DNA from: Anatilimnocola floriformis
Lineage (GTDB): Bacteria > Planctomycetota > Planctomycetia > Pirellulales > Pirellulaceae
Direction of reading: 5' to 3'
DNA: 64,000 bases
Assembly (NCBI RefSeq): GCF_024256385.1
Contig: NZ_JAMLFW010000002.1
Coordinates: 806,001-870,000, forward strand
This document shows, one piece after another, positions 45,701 to 54,399 of this stretch (position 1 is its first letter; each line of letters opens with the position of its first letter). The notes below the pieces were generated by a model, which was not told the origin of the DNA, searched no databases, and saw nothing but the letters and a program-made list of their open reading frames with translations. The translations under genes were made by a program, and so were the position numbers.

Positions 45701-47392
45701 GGCAGTGGCAGCAACCGCGGCAACGATGTCAATCTGGATCCGGAAGGTCTGCTGCTCGTGGGGGGCAACTTCACGAACACCGCCGATCTCGATCCCACCT
45801 CGAACAGCTTCTCGGTCACTGCCCAAGGTACAGATGGATTCATTACGAAGTTTCGTCCCGATCTGATGTCGCAACCTTGGATCTCGCTGGCCGCGCAACC
45901 GGTCACCGAGAACCAAGGGATGCAAATCGTAGGGCAAATCACTTTGCACGACCTGCCGCTGGATGATCCGTTCACGCTGCAACTGTTCCAGACGCCGGCC
46001 GGTGTGTTCACGATTGAAGACGGCAATCTGCTGCTGGCCGATACCGATCTGCTCGATTATGAAATGCCGCCGTCGCTCACCATCGGCATTCGCGCCACTA
46101 GCCAAGCTGGGCGACTGGTCGAGCAGCTCTTTACGATCACGCTGCAAAATGCCAACGAACGGCCGACGATCGCGCCGCTCAGCGATGCGCTGGTGACATA
46201 CGGTTCTCCCTTCACTCGCGTGGGATCGTTCACCGATCCCGATGCGGGCGATACTTGGACGGCCACGGTCGATTACGGCGCCGGCGGCGGCGTGGTGCCG
46301 CTGACACTCGCGGCGAATCGTACGTTTACGCTGTCATACGCGTATGCCAATGCTGGAAAATATCCCGTGACGGTAACCGTCACCGATGCCGGTGGGCTGA
46401 GCCATACGCGCACGATGAACGTGGAAATGGCCTACCTGCCGCTCCCCACTCTCGTGATCAACGGCAATCAAGCCGGCGTGCGTGGCGAGACGCTCAAGTT
46501 CGAGGGTGGAATTATCGGTGCCTTACCCGCTGGCGTGAATACGATCACGTGGAATTTCGGCGATGGCTCGACACCGATCGAAGTGCCCATCACGGGAGCC
46601 TGGCAAAACCAATCGCACATCTTCACCGACGTCGGCGACTATAAGGTGACCATGCGGTTGCAACTAGCCGACGGCCGCAGTGTTACTCAACAAATGCCGG
46701 TCGAAGTTACCAGCACCAGCGTGCGAGTCGATCAGGCCGATCATTCGTTCACCACACTCGTTATCGGTGGCACGACTCAAGGCGACGTCATCCGTCTCCG
46801 CACGAGCGAAACTGGACTGCAAGCCTTTTGGCAGCGAGCACTACTGGGAACCTACAAGGATATTGACCGCGTGATTGTGTATGGTCAGGCGGGCAACGAT
46901 TTCATCATGGGCGCAGCCGCAGCCGGCATCGAGCTGTGGTCGTTTGGCGGCAGTGGCAACGACTTCCTCATCGGCAGCGACGGCCACGATGTGCTGATGG
47001 GCGACAGCGGCAACGACTTGATGATTGGCCGCGGCGGCCGCGATCTCTCGGTTGGCGGCAGCGGCAGCGATGTGCTGCTTGATGACGGCGGAGATGACAT
47101 TCAGATTGCCGGCACGCTCACGCTGCCAGACCTGCCGATCGGCTTGGGCAACATCATGAGAGAATGGACGTCAACGCGTTCGTTCGTCGATCGGGTGAAT
47201 AACCTGAAGGGTGATCTGTCGGGCACCTATGCGAACGACAAAACGCTGCTGCTGGTGAATCAGACCGTCTTCAACGACAACAGTGCTGATTTTCTCTGGG
47301 GAGGCTCGACCAGCGATTGGTTCTTTGCCGACGAAAACGACGACCTGATCGCCGATCACTGGTTCAATGACTTCGTCGACCTGCTGGAGTAA
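42719..47392 (+). CDS. giant exported beta-propeller/SdrD-B/cadherin/PKD surface protein with calcium-binding tail
   Basis: A 1557-residue protein. A basic start and FENLEPRLCLAAE (about residues 27-39) give a clear LEPR-XLL N-terminus. Two long blocks of SBBP-like propeller repeats (about 41-464 and 598-1041) contain phrases such as DADGNVYVTG and WAKSLGG. Between them is a SdrD B-like domain (about 466-554: LWNDLDGDGLQEAGEPGLAG). Then come a cadherin-like segment (about 1058-1147), two PKD-like domains (up to about 1331) and RTX-type GGSGNDFLIG repeats. The protein ends in a module with REWTS...R..NL, then DW, shared with the DJ-1-type proteins at 54400 and 56571. Location should be the cell surface; a binding or structural role is likely. 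TTG at 42704 is a less likely start. Confidence 0.9.
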   Translation: MSQRKSSSIRRRNFPTPLRNGRSKLHFENLEPRLCLAAELDWVMTTGAAGYETYDGIEVDQQGNMYVTTETELIKFSADRAKLWSVKLDDAWQIDLDAAGNVYVTGEFFGGTITVPGVNGNVVVTEHGRTDLYLFKFNPEGKALWGRVMGGAGDERAGHFAVDGPGNVYIGGMFFETSTFGDTQLTSAGVGDGFISKLTTDGDFIWTRAIVGRHYESVVGVDADNDGNVYITGSYYGQVSLPGVAGSTLTLDDPGTYSSTFVAKLNTSGEFVWAHGEYGGTNTYAGLLKFDPAGSIVLSGRYLGPVDFDPGPDVSWLHYMDYGSGGYDLYVVKLNLDGQLVWAKSLGGDASEFIGETAIGPQGQIFIAGTISGEGDFDPSSFDYFLNTPGNDAFLAALDSNGEFISVRTWGGPSLDSGIGVANDAAGNVYVTGKFYGQTAADFDPGPGTLLRNSVGTQDGYLMKFKAATGVIASRLWNDLDGDGLQEAGEPGLAGAVVELFATTDATIDNLYDGRRASVITDETGEVRFEGLASGNYFIKVHAPIGFAVSPLNVGNDDDDAVDSDLLSTGTTALITLQTGEQQTQVGFGLTGAKPEFGIAAALRSAGSDTVNKVVADRDGNLYVAGSFQNALDFDPGPATVKLTPRFDVDAFVAKYTATGALVWVRNFGHSGTSTGVDLAVDDDGNVVVAVDFSTSIDADPSYYVDRYLNSRGSSDSLLVKLDQAGTMQWYTVLGGNGSDNVSALTTDAAGNLLIAGSFSGTRTFDPLFIAPDKVTSAGSTDAYVLKLTADGRFMWVKTWGGTGADAIRDLAVDADGNIVSIGNFAGTVDFDPAATTLNLVSAGNSDAFISKLTASGGLAWAKRFGNSGNDVENNEIAVDADGNVFAGGAFQGTFNFGGSQISTNGNNLDGYVAKWNAAGQLAWVRQFGGSGADGVYGLTVDAEGAAYATGSYTGTAYFSDPTKTVVRTSQADTDAFVQKWASDGKMVAFYNLPGSGSNRGNDVNLDPEGLLLVGGNFTNTADLDPTSNSFSVTAQGTDGFITKFRPDLMSQPWISLAAQPVTENQGMQIVGQITLHDLPLDDPFTLQLFQTPAGVFTIEDGNLLLADTDLLDYEMPPSLTIGIRATSQAGRLVEQLFTITLQNANERPTIAPLSDALVTYGSPFTRVGSFTDPDAGDTWTATVDYGAGGGVVPLTLAANRTFTLSYAYANAGKYPVTVTVTDAGGLSHTRTMNVEMAYLPLPTLVINGNQAGVRGETLKFEGGIIGALPAGVNTITWNFGDGSTPIEVPITGAWQNQSHIFTDVGDYKVTMRLQLADGRSVTQQMPVEVTSTSVRVDQADHSFTTLVIGGTTQGDVIRLRTSETGLQAFWQRALLGTYKDIDRVIVYGQAGNDFIMGAAAAGIELWSFGGSGNDFLIGSDGHDVLMGDSGNDLMIGRGGRDLSVGGSGSDVLLDDGGDDIQIAGTLTLPDLPIGLGNIMREWTSTRSFVDRVNNLKGDLSGTYANDKTLLLVNQTVFNDNSADFLWGGSTSDWFFADENDDLIADHWFNDFVDLLE

Positions 47393-47404
47393 GGCCGGCG
47401 CCAA

Positions 47405-47455
47405 AGTGTAGTCGCCACACTCCGTGTGGCGTTATCCCACGGAGCGTGAGAACGA
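47405..47455. repeat. short palindrome after the 1557-residue protein gene
   Basis: CGCCACACTCCGTGTGGCG forms a 7-base stem with a five-base loop at about 47413-47431. It is followed by a partial second arm (CCCACGGAGCGTG). This could be a terminator-like or dispersed repeat; there is no T-run after it on either strand. Confidence 0.5.
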
Positions 47456-47468
47456 CGCGAAGAGCACG

Positions 47469-47810
47469 CTACGACTTTTGCCACTGCAGCTGATGCGAGC
47501 GCGTCTTTGCTTCTTCGGCTTTGAGGATAAACATTCGATCCTGCGTCGCTTCGAAAGCCTTTTGATAGGTCTCGCTGAGCGCGGTCCAGTTGAAGACTTC
47601 GTTCGGCTCGAGTTGGCAGGCCTGTTCGCTGTGCGGCACGCCGTCTAGGGGCCGATTGGCTTTGCACAGCAGGCGGGCCAGTGTCATGTGGGCCAGCACG
47701 TGGCTGTTGTCGAGCTTCAGCACTTCTTCGAGCGCAGTGATGGCTTCGGCCGATTTGCCTTCGCGGCGGAATTGTTCGGACTGCTTGTAAATTTCGTCGA
47801 CGGTAGGCAT
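47469..47810 (-). CDS. TPR-repeat protein, small
   Basis: A 113-residue protein starting MPTVDEIYKQSEQFRREGKS. Two tetratricopeptide repeats are visible: QSEQFRREGKSAEAITALEE with NSHVLAHMTLARLLCKAN, then a second pair with QLEPNEVFNWTALSETYQ. ATG 47810 is chosen; the frame extends 11 codons upstream without family features. It is soluble and cytoplasmic and probably mediates protein contacts. It is encoded downstream of top6A on the same strand but more than 100 bases away, so linkage is uncertain. Confidence 0.75.
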   Translation of the reverse strand: MPTVDEIYKQSEQFRREGKSAEAITALEEVLKLDNSHVLAHMTLARLLCKANRPLDGVPHSEQACQLEPNEVFNWTALSETYQKAFEATQDRMFILKAEEAKTRSHQLQWQKS

Positions 47811-47922
47811 GGCTGGACTCGAGCTAAGAGGAAGAACCGCCATTCATTTTAGCGACGGATTCGCCGTGAGGTAGTCCGTCGCCGGGCGGTGGGCATGAGT
47901 CGAGCTGAGCACACAGCCAGCA

Positions 47923-49065
47923 CTAGTCCAGGAAGTCGCCATCCTTGAGGCGATCCGGAACGTAGACTTCCGTCACGTAGCTGATGTCCTTGCTGATGAG
48001 TGATTCGACTTCCAGCTTGAAGCCATTCTTCAACATCAGGTCGATTTCCTTTTGCCAGTCCTTCTTCTTTTCGAACCAAGGATAGCCAGCGATTTGCTTG
48101 GCGCGCTTCACGTCCTGCTCGCTGAGCGAAAGCTTGACTGACTTCGACAGTTGGCAGCGCTCGAAATCCTTGCTCCGTAGGCCGATGTACTTGGCGTCTG
48201 GAATGCCCATCCGCTGGCTCTCAAAGGCCAGGTTGATCGAGCCCTGCTTGAGCACGCTGTAGATGTAGTATCCCCACGGATCGTTATCGAGGAGGCAATA
48301 CACCGGCAGCTTCAGTTCGTTGTGCATGCGATGCAACAAACGGCGGACACCGCGCGGCGGCTGACCGCTGCCGTGGGTCACGAGGCAGTTGTGCTTTTGC
48401 CAGAACTTGTCTTCGTGAAAGCGGCGGAAGATCGTGTCCTTTTCGACATGCAGGATGAACTTCGCACTGCACTTCTTGAATTGAATGACGTCGGGCTCAA
48501 CGATCGAGGGAATGCTGTAGCCCGCCGAGCCCATGCGCGTGCAGTCAAGCTCATCGCCGTTGTCGTTGAGCGTGATGGGACCCACGAGGTTGCCGCGGTT
48601 GCTCGCGTAGAGATGCATCTCTTCGCGGAGCGAATCAAGCGTCACTTCGACGTCTTCGATGATCGTGTCCGACTCCGACTGATCTTCGAATTTCTTCTCG
48701 GTCGTTCCTTCGACTTCGCCCAGCATCTTATAGAACAAACCCCGGAGGCTGAGGGTTTTGCCGGCGTGGATCAGGTCCTTGCAACCCTGGCCGACGAGCA
48801 GCATCTGCATGTAGCTCTTGGCTTGCGACAGATTGAAGAGCTCGCGGCGGTTCGTGGCGTTGCCCATTTCGAGCACGCCCTTGCTGCGGTTGTACTTCAC
48901 GTTCGACAACGACCGCGAAGGAATATCCATATGCGGCGGCCGCTTCTTCTCTGCCGACTCGATCACATCGGTCGCCATGTCGAGCAGCGACGCGATCGTC
49001 TTTTTGTCCTTGGCAGTGAGGACCACGTTTTCAGATTTTTCGGTGCGGGAGGTTTTCTTGGCCAT
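47923..49065 (-). CDS. top6A: DNA topoisomerase VI subunit A (Spo11-like)
   Basis: A 380-residue protein with the domain order of Top6A: an N-terminal helical part, a winged-helix domain with catalytic Tyr in LRGLFYKMLGE (near residue 112), then a Toprim domain with DNDPWGYYIYS (metal-binding Asp residues near 260). The family cleaves both DNA strands through 5'-phosphotyrosyl links; together with subunit B it relaxes and decatenates DNA. Such type IIB enzymes are standard in archaea and plants and sparse in bacteria. Subunit B is encoded at 50005, with a different gene between them. Confidence 0.93.
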   Translation of the reverse strand: MAKKTSRTEKSENVVLTAKDKKTIASLLDMATDVIESAEKKRPPHMDIPSRSLSNVKYNRSKGVLEMGNATNRRELFNLSQAKSYMQMLLVGQGCKDLIHAGKTLSLRGLFYKMLGEVEGTTEKKFEDQSESDTIIEDVEVTLDSLREEMHLYASNRGNLVGPITLNDNGDELDCTRMGSAGYSIPSIVEPDVIQFKKCSAKFILHVEKDTIFRRFHEDKFWQKHNCLVTHGSGQPPRGVRRLLHRMHNELKLPVYCLLDNDPWGYYIYSVLKQGSINLAFESQRMGIPDAKYIGLRSKDFERCQLSKSVKLSLSEQDVKRAKQIAGYPWFEKKKDWQKEIDLMLKNGFKLEVESLISKDISYVTEVYVPDRLKDGDFLD

Positions 49066-49123
49066 GATGCGTCCGTGACGGGCGTGAAAAGTTCGTTGAG
49101 TTCGAGCGAGTTACAAGAAAAAT

Positions 49124-49993
49124 CTAGTAGTCGTCAATTCGGAAGTGTTCATCCTCTAGGTGCATGTCATATTTCTCGGCAAGGTCGTAATCGATCGTAG
49201 TGAGCATTGCCTTCCCACTGGCCCGACGCTCCAAAACTAGTCCAGCATGAATCATTTCAGTACTCTGCTCCGCCGAAAATCCACACTTCTGCAAGAGTGC
49301 TTCGGGGGCATCTAAACTCTCGAGACAGCCGGGTGAACGCAACGGCCGAATATATTTAGGCGGTGGAACATTCAATTCTGTCCAGTAGCTGATGTACTTC
49401 GGTTGAACGAGCTGATGCATCCGATCCGCAAAGTCTCGCGGTAGTCGCAACACGCGGATCAACTCGACGACATCGATGCATTCACGTTCGTAATTATTTT
49501 CAGCCAGCCCCATCGCCAATCGCAGTTCGATCATTGGAATGAGCGAAATGACCGGTAAACCTTCGACGAGCGTGCTGCAATCGCTTGGTTCAGGAATTAT
49601 CAAATGCGGATGTGAATTTCCAGGTCTCGGGGTGCCGGCGAAGTGTAGACGAATTTTCACATGCGTCAGCGAGTCGCGAACCGAGGTGGCTGCCGGAAAG
49701 TCCTTGCAAACGCCAAGCTCTTCTAAGTGCTGGTGAATGTACGCCAAGCCTTCCCGATTAACGATCAGCTCGACGATACTCGTGACACGGCGATAGCCAT
49801 GCAAAAACATCGAGAGGTCGCCGACTAGAACGGAGTCAATCTCGCGTTCTCGCAATGCCTCAATAAAACGCCGCGCTGTACCCCAAACTTTTCCTTTGCC
49901 GCCAAAGTGCAAGTCACATTCGCGCGCGCCAAAGTCGAAGTCTTTGACGGCAGCGATTTCAAACCTCTGCTCTTTGGAGATCGGCTCGCTCAT
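49124..49993 (-). CDS. nucleotidyltransferase-like protein with degenerate active site, inside the topoisomerase VI locus
   Basis: A 289-residue protein. The segment VLVGDLSMFLHGYRRVTSIVELIVNREG matches the start of AbiEii-type or MNT-like nucleotidyltransferase domains (VLIGGLAxxxHGxxRxTxDxDLLV). However, the Asp-x-Asp metal ligands appear as Ile-Val-Glu, so catalysis is doubtful. The later LPRDFADRMHQLVQPKYISYW fits the same family's C-terminal helices. About 80 residues of unrecognised sequence follow. It is located between top6A and top6B, 58 bases before one and 11 bases after the other. It looks AT-richer than both, which suggests later insertion. It could be a regulator of the topoisomerase, an abandoned toxin or antitoxin, or a passenger. 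Confidence 0.7.
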   Translation of the reverse strand: MSEPISKEQRFEIAAVKDFDFGARECDLHFGGKGKVWGTARRFIEALREREIDSVLVGDLSMFLHGYRRVTSIVELIVNREGLAYIHQHLEELGVCKDFPAATSVRDSLTHVKIRLHFAGTPRPGNSHPHLIIPEPSDCSTLVEGLPVISLIPMIELRLAMGLAENNYERECIDVVELIRVLRLPRDFADRMHQLVQPKYISYWTELNVPPPKYIRPLRSPGCLESLDAPEALLQKCGFSAEQSTEMIHAGLVLERRASGKAMLTTIDYDLAEKYDMHLEDEHFRIDDY

Positions 49994-50004
49994 CGAAATG
50001 CTCG

Positions 50005-52167
50005 CTACTCCGCCTCATCCCCCTGCGGCACGATCAGCACCTTGCTGTCGTCGGCCAGCGATTGCTGGTCATCTTGTTGCTGGATCTTCTTGCCGCGCTC
50101 GTCGAGTTTGACGTCGGCTTCGGCGGTTTTCTTTTTCGCAACGACCAGCAGCTTTTCGTAAAGGTCCTTTTTCTTCTTGTCGTCGTATTCCTTGATCGAA
50201 CTCACCGCGCCGGCGACTTCGTTCAAGTACCGCAGAAAGACGCTGCGGCGTTCGCCTTCTTGCTTCACGCGGTTGCGGGCGTTGAGATACATCTGCAGGC
50301 GACGACCAACGGCTTGCAAGCCGAGGCGGAGTTCCTTTTGAATCTCGGGATAGCCGGCGATGGCTTCTTTCGATTCGCTGGTGAACGGCACCCAGACGCT
50401 GGCCATGTGCACCATCACGCTCACCGGTCCGGTGGGCAAACCGCCGCGACTTTGGTTCAGACCATAAGCCCGCCAGTTCGTCGCCATCACGGCTTGGGTG
50501 ATCGCGCAGGCACTCATCGAGAACTGCAGCGGCACGCGGTTGGCGTACCGCATGACTTGCATCGTCTGGCCTTCGGTGAGGTTGACGTTCTTCATCGCGG
50601 CATGCAGCGCGGCGATCTCTTTCTTGTCCAGCTTGCCCGGGCTTTGCCGCGTGCCGATACCCGATTCGGCGATGATCTTATCTGCGCCGTCGCCGCCGAC
50701 ACCGTCGAACGTGTTCATCAGGAACTGACGAATCGTGCGAGCGTCGCTCTCGGCGAGGAAGTCGACGAGGGCTTCGTGCGAAACTTTCTGCACGCTCGCG
50801 CCGCCACCGAAGGCCAACCCCACTTCAATTTGAAAGGGATTGCCGCGATAAACGGCCGGTGGCCGAGTATCAGCCGTATAGAACATGCCGGGCACGACGT
50901 GTGCCAAGCCTTTGAGAATCAACGGTTCGCCGATTGGACACAAGCAATCGGTCGCTGGCGCGCTGATCTTCGTGCTTTGAATGGCCTGGTAGAGCGCATC
51001 CGCTTCTTGTCGGCCGATCCGTTTGGGATGGGCCCGCGAACTGATCTTGGCCGCTTCGCAAATGCTACTGGCCACGGCGTTGCTGACGCGCGAGAACGAC
51101 TCGGTGAGGAACTGCGTGATCGTGCTGAAGCTATTGTCCTGCAGCATCGTCATCAGCCGGCCGAGTTCCACGCCGTACGGATGCGGTTTGATTTCCTTCG
51201 GTTCGGCCGGCAGATCGGTGGTCGAGCGGTTGTAGTGCGATTCCTGCCCTTCGGGATCCTTGTAATGGATCGTGACGTGCGGATTGGCGATGGCCGTTTG
51301 TTCGAGATATTCGTCGACGCTGCCGCGGCCGCGAATGTACTTGGCTTCGAGCTCGATGGTCACACGCGTGCCGCTCTTCACTTCTTGCGGCGTCTTCCCT
51401 TCTGCGGCGGGATAGAACGCGGCCCAGTCGATGCCCTGGTCGAGCATCTGCTGGTGGCCTTTTTCACCGGCTTCGATATCAACCCCTTCACCCTTGCCGT
51501 TGGTGATTTCGGGGTGATTGCGTTTGGTGTCGATCTGCAGCTCGAAGTAGTGAGCCTTTTGCTTGGCGCCGGTTTTCGAAATGATCTTCACCGGCTTGCC
51601 GGTCGTGAGCACGCCATACATGCCGGCCGCGCTAATGCCGATGCCCTGTTGGCCGCGGCTCATCCGCAGACGGTGAAACTTCGAGCCGTACAGCAGCTTG
51701 CCGAAGATCAGCGGGATCTGCTTTTTGACAATGCCCGGGCCGTTGTCCTGAATGCTGACCTTGTAGCGGTTGTTGGTCGTCGGCTCGAGCGTGACCCAAA
51801 TTTCGGGGACGATGCCGGCTTCTTCGCAGGCGTCGAGCGAGTTGTCGACGGCTTCCTTCACCGTGGTAAGGAGAGCTTTGCGCGGATTGTCGAAGCCCAG
51901 AAGGTGGCGGTTCTTGGCAAAGAACTCGCTGACGGAGATTTCCTTCTGCTTCGTCGCCATGGCTTCTGCCGTGGAGCGACGTTTGCCCCCCGCTTCGGCA
52001 GGATGGGCTTCGGACTGGCCGTTAGCCTCGGCAGCGCCATCTGCTGCGGCGCTACTTTCCGCTGCCTTATCGGCGCCTTTTTTCACAGCCCGTTTGTTGA
52101 CGAAGTCTTCCGATTCCGTTGCATCGAAATCGAGCGATTTCTGAGCGCTCGCAGCCTTGGCGGTCAA
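50005..52167 (-). CDS. top6B: DNA topoisomerase VI subunit B (GHKL ATPase)
   Basis: A 720-residue protein. Residues about 1-68 are a charged, low-complexity extension. The GHKL ATPase domain follows with [15 protein letters not shown] (N box), [21 protein letters not shown] and [16 protein letters not shown]. Then come the H2TH-like and transducer domains. ATP-driven dimerisation of this subunit captures the second DNA segment in the type IIB reaction. The start TTG at 52167 is supported by an AAGGAG Shine-Dalgarno sequence a few bases upstream; ATG at about residue 69 is an alternative. It is probably transcribed with the inserted nucleotidyltransferase-like gene and top6A. Confidence 0.93.
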   Translation of the reverse strand: MTAKAASAQKSLDFDATESEDFVNKRAVKKGADKAAESSAAADGAAEANGQSEAHPAEAGGKRRSTAEAMATKQKEISVSEFFAKNRHLLGFDNPRKALLTTVKEAVDNSLDACEEAGIVPEIWVTLEPTTNNRYKVSIQDNGPGIVKKQIPLIFGKLLYGSKFHRLRMSRGQQGIGISAAGMYGVLTTGKPVKIISKTGAKQKAHYFELQIDTKRNHPEITNGKGEGVDIEAGEKGHQQMLDQGIDWAAFYPAAEGKTPQEVKSGTRVTIELEAKYIRGRGSVDEYLEQTAIANPHVTIHYKDPEGQESHYNRSTTDLPAEPKEIKPHPYGVELGRLMTMLQDNSFSTITQFLTESFSRVSNAVASSICEAAKISSRAHPKRIGRQEADALYQAIQSTKISAPATDCLCPIGEPLILKGLAHVVPGMFYTADTRPPAVYRGNPFQIEVGLAFGGGASVQKVSHEALVDFLAESDARTIRQFLMNTFDGVGGDGADKIIAESGIGTRQSPGKLDKKEIAALHAAMKNVNLTEGQTMQVMRYANRVPLQFSMSACAITQAVMATNWRAYGLNQSRGGLPTGPVSVMVHMASVWVPFTSESKEAIAGYPEIQKELRLGLQAVGRRLQMYLNARNRVKQEGERRSVFLRYLNEVAGAVSSIKEYDDKKKKDLYEKLLVVAKKKTAEADVKLDERGKKIQQQDDQQSLADDSKVLIVPQGDEAE

Positions 52168-52684
52168 TTCGTACTCCTTTACACCTGCATCAAACGGGAG
52201 AGGGTTGGGGTGAGGGGCTGAAGTGGTTTCGACACGACCACGCGCCTCGCTGCACTCCCGCGCTCACGTCACGGCTACCTGCGGGGAGCCGCGCTTCAAA
52301 CTGCGTGGATTGTAGCGACTTTGCGGGCGCGCTTGAAGTCGGGATTTGACGGTGTTGCGGGCGGTGCCTGCGCCCACCATTGCAGTTGTTTTCTACAGCA
52401 CATTATGACTCACCGTTGCGTTGAGTCGTCGCCGAGAAAACCCCTACGGAATGGATTCAAACGTCGATGTGCCCTTGACTCCGCCAGTGCTGAACAGCGA
52501 TCCAACTTGCCTGACAAGCTCGACTGGACACCGAATGGCACTGGCAAAGCCAATGGCACGCGACGCATCCCTCCGCCCCGCCTGATTGCCCACCAAAAAC
52601 TGTCCCACCCCCGCTGCCGAGCGCCGCAACAGGATGTTGCTGCCGTGCTCGCAGATCCGCATTTGCTGTCGGAAGGAGTCGACC
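52168..52684. other. gene-free region upstream of top6B and the small exported protein
   Basis: A divergent spacer. It contains one copy of a dispersed repeat (52196-52221) next to the top6B start. I see no good gene on either strand, and no clear promoter. Confidence 0.4.
52196..52221. repeat. dispersed repeat copy 1 (GGGAGAGGGTTGGGGTGAGGGGC type)
   Basis: This short sequence recurs with small changes at 53732, 56396 and, inverted, at 56514. Only the right-hand half of the element is present here. Confidence 0.65.
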
Positions 52685-53170
52685 ATGTTGCGCTCGATCA
52701 CCGGTCTAGCCTTTGTCGTGGCTGCCTTGTGCGCCGCGCCGGCGTTTGCCCTCGATACCGGATTCGCCTTCGGCGACAGCAGCTGTGGCCCCAACGGCTG
52801 CGGCCCGCACGGCGTGCGGTTGCACAGCGCCCACCACGATCACATCGACTCGCGCTACTACGCCGGCGCTGGCGGCTGCCGCACCTGCAGCAACGGCGAT
52901 TGCCAATATCGCTTCTACGGCCAACCCGATCTGTTTTACAACTACTACGTGCCGCCAACCTGCGGCGGCGTCGGCGCCGAGCTCTATCTCTCGCCCCGCC
53001 CGGTGCCGGCCCACGTCGGCCACACATACATCACCTATCAACCCCTCATGCCGCATGAGTTCATGTACAAGCACGACCGGACGTACCACCGCTACTACAA
53101 CGGCGGCCAAGGTTTGACCCGGACCCACGTGCACTACGGCACGAGCATCCTGCCGAACTGGCGCTGGTAA
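52685..53170 (+). CDS. small exported His/Tyr/Gly-rich protein
   Basis: A 161-residue protein with a signal peptide (LRSITGLAFVVAALCAAPAFA, about residues 2-22). The mature part is rich in His, Tyr, Gly and Cys (SSCGPNGCGPHG, GCRTCSNGDC), giving six or more cysteines that may form disulfides or bind metal. ATG 52685 is chosen because it has a GGAAGGAG ribosome-binding sequence just upstream; upstream codons lack a signal peptide. No family was recognised. The gene at 53314 has a similar character, so the two may belong to one secreted set. Confidence 0.75.
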   Translation: MLRSITGLAFVVAALCAAPAFALDTGFAFGDSSCGPNGCGPHGVRLHSAHHDHIDSRYYAGAGGCRTCSNGDCQYRFYGQPDLFYNYYVPPTCGGVGAELYLSPRPVPAHVGHTYITYQPLMPHEFMYKHDRTYHRYYNGGQGLTRTHVHYGTSILPNWRW

Positions 53171-53174
53171 ACGA

Positions 53175-53280
53175 AACAATTGCAGATCGAAGATTGCAGA
53201 TTGCAGATTGAAAGAAAATGCAATTTGAAAATCCTCCCTCAATCTGCAATCTGAAATCATCAATCTGCAATCTAAAATCC
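53175..53280. repeat. ATTGCAGATTGCAGATT-type palindromic repeat
   Basis: Direct iterations of GATTGCA near 53180-53210 are mirrored by CAATCTGCAATCTGAAAT further on, ending before the ribosome-binding site of the next gene at 53301. The arms can pair in several registers. It separates two small exported-protein genes. Confidence 0.7.
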
Positions 53281-53313
53281 CACCTGACCTTCGTCCCCCC
53301 GGAGGATATTCCT

Positions 53314-53682
53314 GTGAAAGCCCTCGTGATGTTTGCCGCCGGTGCGGCGCTGCTGCTCATCGGCAGCCAATGCTCGGCCGGCGGCCCCCGGACCCGCGCC
53401 GATCGCATTGCCCGCTACTACTCGGCCCAGCGCCCCTGGCATGGCCCGTACGCCTATACGCAAACCGGCGAACCCACGCCCCTCGTCGTGCCGCCCACCT
53501 CGGTGATGCACAACAGCTGGAGCTGGGGCGTCGCGCAGTCAGAAATGGTGCCCATCTATCACCAGTTCCACCGCGACTACCAACCCGGCGCTGGCTACGG
53601 CGGCTCGCCGATCCTGCCCACACCCCTCTGGCCGAGCCACACCGATCAGCTCGGTGTGTATCCGATCCGCGGACCGTGGTAG
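53314..53682 (+). CDS. small exported Pro/Tyr-rich protein
   Basis: A 122-residue protein. GTG at 53314 is the best start, as GGAGGA lies at 53301-53306 and a signal peptide (ALVMFAAGAALLLIGSQCSAG) follows. The Cys in the signal region could allow lipidation, but the lipobox is not perfect. The mature part is rich in Tyr, Trp, Pro and Gly, with PLVVPPTSVMHNSWSWG. I do not recognise the family. It is downstream of the exported protein at 52685 and separated from it by a palindromic repeat. Confidence 0.72.
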   Translation: MKALVMFAAGAALLLIGSQCSAGGPRTRADRIARYYSAQRPWHGPYAYTQTGEPTPLVVPPTSVMHNSWSWGVAQSEMVPIYHQFHRDYQPGAGYGGSPILPTPLWPSHTDQLGVYPIRGPW

Positions 53683-53731
53683 TGGTGATGTAGGTAGTTG
53701 TCGCGTGAGTAAGTTGCGCAGCAACGCGCAC

Positions 53732-53777
53732 TACTCCCTCTCCTCGGTACTCCGGGGAGAGGGTCGGGGTGAGGGGC
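53732..53777. repeat. dispersed repeat copy 2 (CCCTCTCCTCGGTACTCCGGGGAGAGGG type)
   Basis: CCCTCTCC and GGAGAGGG can pair across TCGGTACTCCG, and GTCGGGGTGAGGGGC follows. The same unit is at 56396 and in inverse orientation at 56514. Confidence 0.8.
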
Positions 53778-53793
53778 CGATGCAGAACTGACC

Positions 53794-54336
53794 TCAGACT
53801 CGCGATCTCCACCCCCGCTTCTCGACGCGCCGAAAATCCGCGCACTCCGCCAGCGACAACAAATAAGTCGCTAGTCGCGGCAACTCTTCATCGGTGGCAT
53901 CTCCTTCGAACGGCCGAACGTAGACCGCGTTGCCGAAGTTGCGCTCCAGCTTGCTCGGCGTATCGTCCACCATCAGTACTCGGCTCAGGTCAAAGCCCAG
54001 GCGTTTGACCTTCTTCAGATCCTTCACCCAATATCGCTCCATCAACTCAAGATGGTAGCGAGGAGTGCAACGACTGCGCGACCAGACAAAGTCGAGTTCC
54101 ACTGGCGGTGCCATGCGCTCGACGATCACGGTCACATAATCGGCAGAGGCCGACGACCAGATCGCCAGGCGATATTGCTGCGCGACGGCAGCCAGAAACT
54201 CGCGCAACATTGGCCGTTGATAAACGGCAAACGGCCCCGCTTCAAAATCGGGCGGACGTTGCAGAGGCGATTCCCGCGCATGGATCAGGGTTTCGTCCAG
54301 ATCGAGGATCAACAAGGGTGACGAGATCGCTGGCAT
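53794..54336 (-). CDS. HAD-superfamily FCP1/NIF-like phosphatase
   Basis: A 180-residue protein with DLDETLIHA near the start (nucleophile Asp in the DxDx(T/V) motif, residues about 12-15), LAIWSSASADY and VLMVDDTP, the classical FCP1/SCP arrangement. In eukaryotes the family dephosphorylates phospho-Ser in proteins. In bacteria the substrate is usually unknown. Length agrees with the compact form of the family. It is encoded on the same strand as the DJ-1-type gene remnant that starts 64 bases upstream, with no evident coupling. Confidence 0.85.
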   Translation of the reverse strand: MPAISSPLLILDLDETLIHARESPLQRPPDFEAGPFAVYQRPMLREFLAAVAQQYRLAIWSSASADYVTVIVERMAPPVELDFVWSRSRCTPRYHLELMERYWVKDLKKVKRLGFDLSRVLMVDDTPSKLERNFGNAVYVRPFEGDATDEELPRLATYLLSLAECADFRRVEKRGWRSRV

Positions 54337-54399
54337 GCAGGAAGAGACTACTCTTTCCCGAATTGGTTCGCCATTCGCGCCAAATTCGCCGTGAGCGAA

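Noticed and set aside
50062-52221. 719-codon open frame on the plus strand opposite top6B
   Set aside because: It is the antisense of a strongly conserved gene. Its translation is rich in His, Arg and Ala with no domain, which is expected in GC-rich DNA.
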